64,000 nt of DNA, from assembly GCA_963819645.1 (NCBI GenBank), contig CAWFWZ010000001.1, positions 186,001 to 250,000 of the forward strand, read 5' to 3'. Numbering within the stretch: position 1 is the stretch's first letter; each line of letters opens with the position of its first letter. A program made the translations under genes and the position numbers. Positions 44,323 through 52,051 of the stretch are shown one piece after another. Source of the DNA: CAVVDY01 sp963819645 (lineage in GTDB: Bacteria > Acidobacteriota > Terriglobia > Terriglobales > Acidobacteriaceae). Below the pieces are notes generated by a model that made no database searches, was not told where the DNA came from, and saw only the letters and a program-made list of their open reading frames with translations.

Positions 44323-45087
44323 CTAAGGGCGCACTTGCGGGTGGGACTCGGGAGCTTTTGGAGCTGGCATGGTCAACGGAAACTCGCCCGGCTCGCTGGC
44401 TTCCGAAAGATTGACCTCATTGGTGTAGTTGTGCACCGAATACTTGTCATACACCACAACATGCAGCACCGGCTGGCTTTCTTCGATGGGATCGACGAGG
44501 CCGGCTTCGTGCAGCGGCATCAGGTAAGCGCGTACCCATGCATACTGCGCTTTGGTGAAGCCGCGCCGCGACAGATCGGCGGTGACGCCGGTCAGATGGG
44601 TGGAAGCGGTATCGCCAAATTCAGGAGCGGCGAAGCGGTTGTGGCGACGCAAACTATGTTGCTGCTCGACCGTGCGCACCAGCGAGTTCACCTGGATAGG
44701 CTGATGAAATTCGTTGTAGAAAGCCTGGCTGAAGTCCTCGAGAAAGTCGCGGGTCCAGGGACGGCAATAGCGGCGATTATCCGGTAGATTCTCGGCAATT
44801 TTGAGAGCGTCGGATTCGCTCACCGGAACCAGGTCCTGCGACAGCTCATAGCTCAACAGTTCGTTGTCGTCGTAGATGCGCGGTAACTGCAGCTTGTCGA
44901 GCTCGACATTCTGCTGTACCAGCATCTCGTGCGAGCCGGGAAATACGGGGTTGAAGTGAACGGCGAAGCGATGGGTGGCACGGACCGTGTGGTGCACTTT
45001 ATGCGTGCGAGTAGGCGTAATGGCTGCGGCAGGAGAAACCGATCCTGCTATCAACAGCAACACCGTTGCGCAGAGCACAGTTCGCAT
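44323..45087 (-). CDS. Secreted DUF5715 / M15-like D-Ala-D-Ala peptidase-like protein
   Basis: A signal peptide (MRTVLCATVLLLIAGSVSPA) precedes a basic linker and a C-terminal domain with M15-type hallmarks: QPIQVNSLVRTVEQQHSLRR, then STHLTGVTADLSRRGFTKAQ (the H-x6-D metal pair), and LHVVVYDKYSVHNYTNEVN (third metal His in LHVVV). The family includes DUF5715 proteins thought to trim peptidoglycan. A longer start (MRVPIWPNW) 45 bases upstream is possible but less likely. The gene is alone on its strand, with no cell-wall neighbour. Confidence 0.75.
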   Translation of the reverse strand: MRTVLCATVLLLIAGSVSPAAAITPTRTHKVHHTVRATHRFAVHFNPVFPGSHEMLVQQNVELDKLQLPRIYDDNELLSYELSQDLVPVSESDALKIAENLPDNRRYCRPWTRDFLEDFSQAFYNEFHQPIQVNSLVRTVEQQHSLRRHNRFAAPEFGDTASTHLTGVTADLSRRGFTKAQYAWVRAYLMPLHEAGLVDPIEESQPVLHVVVYDKYSVHNYTNEVNLSEASEPGEFPLTMPAPKAPESHPQVRP

Positions 45088-45507
45088 AGAGCGAGATTTG
45101 TTAATCCAGTTCGGCCAGATCGGAACGCGCATTGAGAAATTAAGCTCGGTGGCTAAGCGCCGCTCGGGCAACTTAGCGAATGAGTGACGATAAATGATTT
45201 CACGCAATATTAGCAAGCACTTTTGGTCTATGCAGCTACATCGGAAGTGGGATGCTTTCCCAAAGTAGCACGGTTTTCCCGGATAGTGATTGCGCTTGGG
45301 CAACGACGAGCAGTTCCGATTGTGGATTCGTCGCGGTGACGAAAATGCTTTCACCACGGAAGTCACGGAGGCCATCGAGCAAGATCCGAGGATCACTTTG
45401 GACTTCTCTGTGTGCTCCGTGTCCTCGGTGGTGATTATTTTGATTGCCCGCGTGTGACCTCTGTCACAGCCCGAAGGTTTGCTTATCGGGCATGATGAAT
45501 CAGCATC
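45088..45507. other. Divergent intergenic region
   Basis: No gene is supported here. It holds an imperfect inverted pair of the TCACCACnGAnGnCACGGAG kind (about 45351-45373 and 45415-45437), a common dispersed intergenic motif, and then leads into the short membrane-protein gene. Confidence 0.45.
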
Positions 45508-45921
45508 ATGGAATCGTTTTCAATCCTGAACAGTCGCAAGCGCGCGATAATAGCGCTGGTCCACACCGTTATCTTTCTCACCGTGGCGGGAATTCAGGCT
45601 GCGATCTCGCACGCTGAGCCGCTCGCCATTCACGGATCGCGAGCCACCGGCGGCCTCATCCTGCTCGCCATCTATATCGTCGTGACCACAGTGTTGCTTC
45701 TGCTGTTGAAGGCCTCCGACTGCAGCAAAGAGAAGCTTTACTTTGCGCTCTGCGCCGGAAGCGCGTCGTTTGGCCTGGTGCGCATCGTGATGGGCGATCA
45801 GGTATTGCACGTCAACATCCTGCGCGTGCTCCTGTTGGGATGCGCCGTGCTGGTGGGCATGCTGATTCTGCGCACACATTCTCTGCGCGCTCAGTTGCAG
45901 ACCGAAACATCGGGCGACTAA
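45508..45921 (+). CDS. Four-helix membrane protein of unknown function
   Basis: This 137-residue protein consists almost only of four hydrophobic helices (IIALVHTVIFLTVAGIQAAI; LILLAIYIVVTTVLLLLLKA; LYFALCAGSASFGLVRIVMG; LRVLLLGCAVLVGMLILRTH) joined by short loops, with a polar C-terminal tail. No catalytic motif is visible. The Cys in KASDCSKEKLYF and helix 3 is notable but not diagnostic. Its stop overlaps the convergent ankyrin gene end by four bases. Confidence 0.75.
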   Translation: MESFSILNSRKRAIIALVHTVIFLTVAGIQAAISHAEPLAIHGSRATGGLILLAIYIVVTTVLLLLLKASDCSKEKLYFALCAGSASFGLVRIVMGDQVLHVNILRVLLLGCAVLVGMLILRTHSLRAQLQTETSGD

Positions 45922-46556
45922 TCCTTCTTCAACAACCCCTTTACCCCCGCTCCAGCCATCTCGGCCGCGGTCTTGCCGTCGTCGGTGCGAAGGGAAACAT
46001 CAGCGCCGGCATCAAGTAACGCCTGAATCATCTCTGCATTGTTGTGCTGTGCCGCGGCATGGAGCGCCGTGAAGCCGCCCTGCTGCTGTGCATCGGGATT
46101 GGCTCCTTCGCGCAACAACATTTTCACCAACTCGGCATTGTTGGAGGCGGCGGCGCTGTTGATCACGGCAAGCTTGCTCCCGTTGGTTGCGACGGCATTG
46201 GGATCAGCGCCGTTTTTTAGCAGCTCTTCCGCCGCCTGCGGTTGAGAGAAGAAGCTGGCGAGGTGCAGCGGCGTGAAACCGTCCGCGCTATAGGTGCAGA
46301 CCAGGTCGGGATGGTCGCGCAGCAGCGAGCGCAAACGATCGGCGTCGCCCAGGGCGGCCGCTTCGAAGATGTCGAGCCCGCCGGCTCGCCCGCGAAGCAG
46401 ATCAACGATTGCCTGCCGGCGGTGATAGACCGCCTGCATGATTGCGGAAACGCCTGCGTCATCGCGGGCGCGGGCATTGGCCGGATCGGCGGCGAGCAGA
46501 GCGGTCACCCGTTCAGAATCGCCGCTTCGAATGGCTTCAAAGATTTCGTTGGCCAT
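45918..46556 (-). CDS. Ankyrin-repeat protein
   Basis: This 212-residue soluble protein is made of about six ankyrin repeats. Clear repeats include DGFTPLHLASFFSQPQAAEE and GGFTALHAAAQHNNAEMIQA with LLDAGADVSLRTDDGKTAAE. Ankyrin arrays bind protein partners; no signal peptide or enzymatic domain is present. It is divergent from a marR gene across a 70-base region with a MarR-type operator, so it is probably the target of that regulator. Confidence 0.88.
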   Translation of the reverse strand: MANEIFEAIRSGDSERVTALLAADPANARARDDAGVSAIMQAVYHRRQAIVDLLRGRAGGLDIFEAAALGDADRLRSLLRDHPDLVCTYSADGFTPLHLASFFSQPQAAEELLKNGADPNAVATNGSKLAVINSAAASNNAELVKMLLREGANPDAQQQGGFTALHAAAQHNNAEMIQALLDAGADVSLRTDDGKTAAEMAGAGVKGLLKKD

Positions 46557-46576
46557 GACTTTCTCTCCTCTGGAAA

Positions 46577-46597
46577 TTAATTAGCATTGCTAACTAA
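46577..46597. promoter_or_regulatory. MarR-type operator between ankyrin gene and marR
   Basis: TTAATTAGCA and TGCTAACTAA form a nearly perfect (9 of 10) inverted repeat around a central T, 20 bases from the ankyrin start and 36 bases from the marR start. A further half-site (AAGCTAAC) follows at 46611. Confidence 0.65.
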
Positions 46598-46633
46598 TTT
46601 CGCATGCGATAAGCTAACTCGTTCAATGACGAA

Positions 46634-47080
46634 ATGCAAATGAAAAACATCGACAAGCACGCGGTCGAATTAGCCGACGCCCTGCACTCGGCGGCAATCC
46701 ATCTGCTGCGCCGGGTACGGAGCGAGGACCGGGAGTCTGGCGTAGGGCCGGCGCAACTGTCTGCGTTGTCGGTGCTCGTGTTCGGCGGACGCATGTCGCT
46801 CGGCGACCTTGCGGCGGCAGAGCAGGTCAAGCCTCCGACCATGGTGCGGATCGTACAAGCGTTGAGCGAACAGCGGCTAGCCAGCAGTCGCGCCGACAAG
46901 GACGATCGGCGAAGGCTCGTAATTTCGGCCACAGCGCGCGGCCGTGAATTGATGCTGCGGGCCCGCGAGCGGCGGGTGCGGGCGCTGGCGGAACTGGTCG
47001 CCGCTGTCGGCGAGAAGGAGCAGAAGCAGCTTCGCGAGGCGGTCGGGATTATCCGGCAGTTGCTAAGTGGGCAGCGTTAG
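46634..47080 (+). CDS. MarR-family transcriptional regulator
   Basis: This 148-residue winged-helix protein reads LHSAAIHLLRRVRSEDRESG, then VGPAQLSALSVLVFGGRMSL, and the recognition segment GDLAAAEQVKPPTMVRIVQA with the wing QRLASSRADKDDRRRLVISA, all typical of MarR. It is likely to repress itself and the divergent ankyrin gene through the palindrome between them; the ligand is unknown. No strong ribosome-binding site is visible, and two closely spaced ATGs (46634 and 46640) are possible starts. Confidence 0.9.
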   Translation: MQMKNIDKHAVELADALHSAAIHLLRRVRSEDRESGVGPAQLSALSVLVFGGRMSLGDLAAAEQVKPPTMVRIVQALSEQRLASSRADKDDRRRLVISATARGRELMLRARERRVRALAELVAAVGEKEQKQLREAVGIIRQLLSGQR

Positions 47081-47139
47081 CTCTGTGGTGCGGCCCTTTG
47101 GCACGACTAAACGGGATTCAGCAAAACTCGGGGGCGAGT

Positions 47140-47392
47140 TTTGTATCAGGGCCCGGCTTTAGCCGTGACGAATCGCACGCCTTTCTCTTATCATCCCGAG
47201 CGGGCTTTAGCCCGCGAGGGATCTGCTCTCGCGGGCGAGTCCATCGCAAGGTGCGCAAAAAGCAGGTCCTTCGACTGCATTCATTCGCCTCCGGCGAACT
47301 CACTCCGCTCAGGATGACAATCAATGAAAGAGCTTTGCGGCCCGACTGAAAGCCTGCCCTGAGCGAGTCGAGGGGTCGGGCCCTGATACAAA
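47140..47392. mobile_element. MITE-like element with 16-base terminal inverted repeats
   Basis: TTTGTATCAGGGCCCG at the left is matched perfectly by its reverse complement CGGGCCCTGATACAAA at the right, 253 bases apart. The interior holds palindromic stretches (GCGGGCTTTAGCCCGC) and no gene. The left end is shared with the repeat at 2488. It lacks a transposase, so it is non-autonomous. Confidence 0.7.
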
Positions 47393-47411
47393 GCGTGCAG
47401 ATGCCCGTTTC

Positions 47412-47813
47412 TTAAAACGCTGCGGCGCCGGCCTCAGCGACGGCGTGGTCCTGCTCGCCGGAGCCGCCGCTGACACCGATTGCGCCCACGACTTTGCCGT
47501 CGCGTTTCAGCGGGATGCCGCCGGCAAAAATCATGATCTTGCAATCGTTGGAAACGTGGATGCCGAAGAACTGTCCGCCCGACTGCGAATGCTGTGCCAG
47601 GTCTTTGGTCGTGATGTCGAAGGCACGCGAGGTGTAGGCCTTCTTCATGGAGATGTCGATGCTGCCGATCCACGCGTTGTCCATGCGGACGTGCGACACG
47701 ATGTTGCCGCCCTCGTCGGCGACGGCGATGTTCATCGGCTGACCGATGTCCTGTGCTTTTTTCTCCGCTGCCGCGATGATGCGGCGCGCATCTGCCAGTG
47801 TTACTCCTGCCAT
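47412..47813 (-). CDS. GlcG/HbpS-family (DUF336) protein
   Basis: This 133-residue protein reads LADARRIIAAAEKKAQDIGQ, MNIAVADEGGNIVSHVRMDN, AYTSRAFDITTKDLAQ and IPLKRDGKVVGAIGVSGGSG, the complete DUF336 fold of GlcG, HbpS and PduO C-termini. HbpS binds haem; others are cobalamin or redox related. The ligand cannot be assigned here. The start at MAGVTLADARR was chosen since longer reading would cross a palindromic repeat cluster. Confidence 0.88.
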   Translation of the reverse strand: MAGVTLADARRIIAAAEKKAQDIGQPMNIAVADEGGNIVSHVRMDNAWIGSIDISMKKAYTSRAFDITTKDLAQHSQSGGQFFGIHVSNDCKIMIFAGGIPLKRDGKVVGAIGVSGGSGEQDHAVAEAGAAAF

Positions 47814-47857
47814 TGAATGTCTCCTTGGAAAATTCCCAATCCGCTCGATCGGGTAGT

Positions 47858-47978
47858 GCAGCGCTTCAGCGCTGCGTTTCGCCTGCACTTTATTTGGCGG
47901 GGAAGGCATCCGCTGCAAAGCAGCGGATGCCTTCCCCCGGTATTTGAGGAGGCGCGCAACACGGACCTGAAGGTCCGT
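47858..47978. repeat. Cluster of three perfect palindromes
   Basis: GCAGCGCT-TC-AGCGCTGC (47858), an 18-base stem around AAA (47899-47937) whose core is GGCATCCGCTGC, and ACGGACCT-GA-AGGTCCGT (47961) follow one another just upstream of the DUF336 gene. They resemble the pairs in the 2488 repeat and are dispersed-repeat sequence. Confidence 0.75.
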
Positions 47979-48019
47979 ACTACCCAAAACCTAATTCGCA
48001 ACGCAACATCATCATCGCA

Positions 48020-48403
48020 TCAGCCTGCCGAACCCAACAAGCTGTACAGCAGCACTGCGAGCACGATTAACGTGATGACAACATACATGTAGTCCTTTTC
48101 CAGCGCGAAGGCGAAGGCCGAGAACAGCACGCGAGCGATCGGCGTGGCGATCAGCAAGAGCAACCCGAACTGGATGATGGCGCGCGCGTGATTGGAGGCG
48201 ATTCCCTCGACCACTGCGGGTATGCTCTTCAGTGTGTCAGGCTCTCCATGAAAGGTCGTGTAGTGGATGGTCTCGTGCCCGTGACGCATCAGGTAGAGCA
48301 CGCCGCCGATGAGGACTACGCTAGCGGCCAGCAGCACTCCGGCGCGCAGCAGTGAGCCGATGATGATTTCAATGCGCTGATCGGTCCAAGCTTTTTCGCT
48401 CAT
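48020..48403 (-). CDS. DUF1634 membrane protein
   Basis: This 127-residue protein with three TM helices (LLRAGVLLAASVVLIGGVLY; AIIQFGLLLLIATPIARVLF; YMYVVITLIVLAVLLYSLLG) and the DUF1634 core (FHGEPDTLKSIPAVVEGIAS) is the usual companion of TauE/SafE-type transporters. Its ATG overlaps the transporter's TGA, so the two are co-translated and probably act together. Confidence 0.88.
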   Translation of the reverse strand: MSEKAWTDQRIEIIIGSLLRAGVLLAASVVLIGGVLYLMRHGHETIHYTTFHGEPDTLKSIPAVVEGIASNHARAIIQFGLLLLIATPIARVLFSAFAFALEKDYMYVVITLIVLAVLLYSLLGSAG

Positions 48404-49236
48404 AGCCGTCCAGTGACTCCGTTGAAGATCATTTCAAAACCGAGCACGACAATCACCGCTGCGAAAACGTAGCGCAGTACCTTGACCCGGGCTTTCACCA
48501 GGACCTTTGCGCCCAGCAGCGAGCCGGCGAGTACGCCTAGCATCACCGGCATGGCAATTCCGGGAGCGATGTAGCCGCGGCTGAGATACAGACCTGCGCT
48601 GGCGGCCGCCGTCACGCCGATCATGAAATTGCTGGTCGTGGTCGACACCTTGAAGGGAATTTTCATCGCCTGATCCATGGCCAGCACCTTCACCGCGCCC
48701 GATCCGATGCCCAGCAGTCCGGACAGAATACCTGCGCCAAACATCAATCCATAGCCCGGTATCACGCCGGTGACGTTGTATTTTTCCGGGCCATGCTCAG
48801 TGGGATAGCTTCCGTTAAGCCGCAACTTGTTAGCGAGCGGCGAGGCTTGGATCGCGGCTCCCGATGCTTCGCGATGGCGGCTGGAGAGAAAGGCCGAGTA
48901 AAGCAGTACCAGCCCAAAGACGACAGCGATAGCGCTGCCCGACACCACCAGTGCGACATAGGCGCCGACGATTGCGCCGATGGTAGTTGCGGTTTCCAGA
49001 AACATTCCGATGCGAATGTTGGAGTAGCCTTCGCGAACGTAAGCCGCAGCCGCGCCTGACGAAGTCGCAATCACCGAGACCAGCGATGCCCCGATCGCAT
49101 ACTTGATGTCAACGTGAAAAACCAGGGCGAGCATGGGCACCACGACAACGCCGCCGCCCAATCCGGTGAGCGCGCCCAGGAAGCCGGCCAGCAGCGAGCC
49201 GAATCCGACCAGCGCAGTGAACAGGTAGACGCTCAT
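48400..49236 (-). CDS. TSUP (TauE/SafE) family anion transporter
   Basis: This 278-residue polytopic protein has the two-repeat TSUP pattern: GFLGALTGLGGGVVVVPMLA in the first half and GAGILSGLLGIGSGAVKVLA in the second, with about eight TM helices. Members export sulfite, sulfoacetate or other small organic anions. The substrate is not evident, because no sulfur gene is adjacent. It is the first gene of a two-gene unit with DUF1634. Confidence 0.9.
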   Translation of the reverse strand: MSVYLFTALVGFGSLLAGFLGALTGLGGGVVVVPMLALVFHVDIKYAIGASLVSVIATSSGAAAAYVREGYSNIRIGMFLETATTIGAIVGAYVALVVSGSAIAVVFGLVLLYSAFLSSRHREASGAAIQASPLANKLRLNGSYPTEHGPEKYNVTGVIPGYGLMFGAGILSGLLGIGSGAVKVLAMDQAMKIPFKVSTTTSNFMIGVTAAASAGLYLSRGYIAPGIAMPVMLGVLAGSLLGAKVLVKARVKVLRYVFAAVIVVLGFEMIFNGVTGRL

Positions 49237-49242
49237 GCTCCC

Positions 49243-50898
49243 TCAGTAGTTCCAGCTCTTGAGATCGGTTCCCGCCGGGGCGTGCGCGGCGACATGGTCG
49301 CTCATCATCTTTACGAACTCAGCGATCGACCATGGAAACCAGCCGTGGCCTTTCTCCGGACGTCCATATTCAAAGTGCGCTTTGGCTTCGGAATGGGTTT
49401 TGAAGAAGTCTTCCATGTCGTACACCGCGAGGTTGAGATAGAAGTTATCCATGTCGCCGACCCATATAAAAACGTTGTCGGTGAGCATGGGCCCAATCTT
49501 CGACCAATTTTTCGCGGCGTAGTCGCGCAGGTCATAGCCATGATCGCGCATGTAATCGGCGACCTTACGATTGATGGCGCCGGTGCGCTTGTCCCACAGC
49601 GGCTCCGGATAACCGTCGGGCCCGACCGGGCCATACACCGCTTCCCAGGCTTCCAGCTGCTGGCCCGAGCGGCCATGCGAGCCAAGCACTTCTTCCAGTT
49701 GGCTCATCTGCCGGACGGTCTCGACCACCTGACCTTCGGCGGTGCGCATCAGCGGACGCTCGGGCGCGACCCACTCGTAGCCGGGAGCCTCGAACGCGTT
49801 CGGATCGCTATAGATGTCCGATAGCTGATAGTGGCGAAAGTCGATGGGATCAGGGAAGCCGGTCCAGGTTCCGCCGAAGAAATCAGAATGATAGAGCTCG
49901 AGCGCAAGCGATTCCCATCCGCCGGTAGAACCTCCGGTGAGCACACGCGCCCACGGCTGGCGAATGATGCGAAAGTGTTCTTCGAGATAGGGAATCAGCT
50001 CCTGCATCAGGGCATCGCCGTAAGGCCCGTTGTTGGCTGAGTTCACGGCGTACGAATCGTCGAAGTACGGGGTCGGGTGCTGGAAGGTGACGGCGATCAT
50101 GCGCGGGAAGTTGTCGCCGCTCCACGCCTGAAAGCCGGTGTAGCCCATGCTTCTCCATTTGTTGTCATCACCGGGAGGCTCGGTTTGAATGAATAAAGGC
50201 GGGTCCAGGCGGAAGTGATCCTGCTCGTAGATGACCGGGTAGTGCGCATCGGGATGCTTGTCGTAGTCCTTGGGCAGCAGCACGGTTGCGCCAAGAAAGA
50301 TGGGTTGGCCCCAGAACTTCGAAAGCAGTTTGCTCTGCAGCTTAATGTGCTTCACCCACGCCGTGTCGGGCGACATCTTGATCGCAGGAATCACGTGGCT
50401 GGCTTCGAGATGCACGTCGTATCCTGCGGCAGGATCGATGTGGATCTTCTTCACCTCGCTGTAGAGGTTGCCCGGCGACGCATTGAACTGCTGCCCCTCC
50501 CACTGATCCATGTGCGCCCAGATGGTATGTCCGTCGGAGCGATGGAACTCGGTGTAGACGTTCACCAGCGCCTGCACGTAATAGTCGCCGGCGGGAATCT
50601 CGCGCAGGCTCTTCAGCGGATAGCCCAGCGTATCGGCATCAATGATGGCAGCGCTGCCCGGCGCGAGAGCGGAGATGTCGGCGCCGAAGAATGGAGTTTC
50701 CTGCTCCCAGTTGCCGATGTCCTTGAGCAGGTCTGTCGCTTTCGTGGCGGCTGATGATGACGAACACGCGTCCCGTGATGGGCGCAGCATGAGCGCGCGA
50801 GGCAACGGTGATCTCGAAGCGCAGGTTTGTGCGCTAAGGCCGGCGGCCGCGCAAAGGCATAAGAGAAGCGCGAGAGAGAGATGGCGAAGGACGCGCAT
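49243..50898 (-). CDS. Secreted putative esterase (alpha/beta hydrolase, esterase-D-like)
   Basis: A signal peptide (LRHLSLALLLCLCAAAGLSA) leads to an N-terminal beta region (IPAGDYYVQALVNVYTEFHR) and a catalytic alpha/beta domain. The domain reads ATVLLPKDYDKHPDAHYPVI, LIPYLEEHFRIIRQPWARVL, then TGGSTGGWESLALELYHSDF with the nucleophile elbow G-x-S-x-G (GGSTGG). A C-terminal His (PEKGHGWFPW) and an Asp in WVGDMDNFY complete a plausible triad. It resembles putative esterases of the Fes/antigen-85 group and acts outside the cytoplasm; the ester substrate is unknown. The start at MRVLRHLSL was chosen next to the hydrophobic core. It lies seven bases before the TSUP gene. Confidence 0.8.
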   Translation of the reverse strand: MRVLRHLSLALLLCLCAAAGLSAQTCASRSPLPRALMLRPSRDACSSSSAATKATDLLKDIGNWEQETPFFGADISALAPGSAAIIDADTLGYPLKSLREIPAGDYYVQALVNVYTEFHRSDGHTIWAHMDQWEGQQFNASPGNLYSEVKKIHIDPAAGYDVHLEASHVIPAIKMSPDTAWVKHIKLQSKLLSKFWGQPIFLGATVLLPKDYDKHPDAHYPVIYEQDHFRLDPPLFIQTEPPGDDNKWRSMGYTGFQAWSGDNFPRMIAVTFQHPTPYFDDSYAVNSANNGPYGDALMQELIPYLEEHFRIIRQPWARVLTGGSTGGWESLALELYHSDFFGGTWTGFPDPIDFRHYQLSDIYSDPNAFEAPGYEWVAPERPLMRTAEGQVVETVRQMSQLEEVLGSHGRSGQQLEAWEAVYGPVGPDGYPEPLWDKRTGAINRKVADYMRDHGYDLRDYAAKNWSKIGPMLTDNVFIWVGDMDNFYLNLAVYDMEDFFKTHSEAKAHFEYGRPEKGHGWFPWSIAEFVKMMSDHVAAHAPAGTDLKSWNY

Positions 50899-51019
50899 AT
50901 TAGGTGTGCTGCCGGGTTGCGGCAATCGCCAAGTTTAACAGGAGAACGCTGATGAGCTTGCGTCTGAGAATCCGAAGCAGACTCCGGCGTGGGGGCGGTT
51001 CAGCCGAGTTTCCTGACAG

Positions 51020-52051
51020 TTACGTATGATGCGTTGCCAACGCTTCGTGCAGGTCCATAGCGACCGGGAGCGCAGTGGGTTCTGGAGTCAACTTCAGGAA
51101 TACACAATTGCGACCCTGAGCTTTCGCTGCGTAAAGTGCCCGATCGGCAATCCGAACCATCGCATCGGGCGCGCATTCGGACAACCGCTCGGCAAATGCG
51201 ACGCCGATGGTCACGGTCGGTGACAGCGATGTTCCTTCGTGATTGACCGTGGTTTGCGCCAGGGTGGCCCGGACGCGTTCTGCATACTGAAGGGCGTCAT
51301 CGGCCGATAGTCCCTGCGCCAGCAGAATGAATTCATCTCCACCATATCGGCCGGCGTGGTCATAAGCGCGTACCAGAGACTGCAGCACCTGCCCAACCTC
51401 CGTGAGTATCGCGTCTCCGGCGTGATGGCCGTAGGTATCGTTCACCGATTTGAAGTGGTCGAGGTCAACCATCAGCACGGCGAAGCTGGTTGCGTTGCGG
51501 TAGGCACGTTCAAACTCCGCGACCAGCAATCTCTTCCATGCGGGGCGGTTCCACAGGCCGGTCAGAGAGTCGTGCGTGGCCTGGTACTCCATTTCTTTTT
51601 GTGCGTGCAGCAGGCGGTCTTCCAGTTCCAGAATGCGCATGCCGGCGCGCAATCGTGCCAGCAGTTCCTGGTAATCAACCGGCTTGGTGAGATAGTCGTC
51701 GGCTCCCGCTTCGAGGCCGGCAATGGTGTCGGTTTTGGCGTCCTTCGCGGTCAGAAGAATGATGTACTGATAAGGATGAGCCGTGCCTTCCTGGCGCAGG
51801 CGGCGGCATACTTCCGGCCCCGACATACCCGGCATCATCCAGTCGAAAATCAGCAATCGGGGAGCGTCGTCAGCCTGGGCCGCGCGCAACGCCTCCAGCC
51901 CATCAGCAACCGTCTTTACCGAGAACGATGCACGCTGCAACAATGTCTGCAGCAGATGACGATAGATGGCGTCATCTTCGGCAACCAGGATCTCCCTGGG
52001 TGTCGCAGGCATCACGGACGGTTCTCGGTGCGGCAGGATGCTCTCAGTCAT
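51020..52051 (-). CDS. Response regulator with GGDEF diguanylate cyclase
   Basis: The N-terminal receiver (EILVAEDDAIYRHLLQTLLQ; LLIFDWMMPGMSGPEVCRRL; DDYLTKPVDYQELLARLR) has a complete phosphorylation pocket. The C-terminal GGDEF domain has an intact active site RYGGDEF and an upstream RxxD inhibitory site (RAYD, five residues before). It should make c-di-GMP when phosphorylated and be feedback-inhibited. The ATG overlaps the end of the hybrid-kinase gene, so kinase and cyclase are a natural pair in the YfiR operon. Confidence 0.95.
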   Translation of the reverse strand: MTESILPHREPSVMPATPREILVAEDDAIYRHLLQTLLQRASFSVKTVADGLEALRAAQADDAPRLLIFDWMMPGMSGPEVCRRLRQEGTAHPYQYIILLTAKDAKTDTIAGLEAGADDYLTKPVDYQELLARLRAGMRILELEDRLLHAQKEMEYQATHDSLTGLWNRPAWKRLLVAEFERAYRNATSFAVLMVDLDHFKSVNDTYGHHAGDAILTEVGQVLQSLVRAYDHAGRYGGDEFILLAQGLSADDALQYAERVRATLAQTTVNHEGTSLSPTVTIGVAFAERLSECAPDAMVRIADRALYAAKAQGRNCVFLKLTPEPTALPVAMDLHEALATHHT

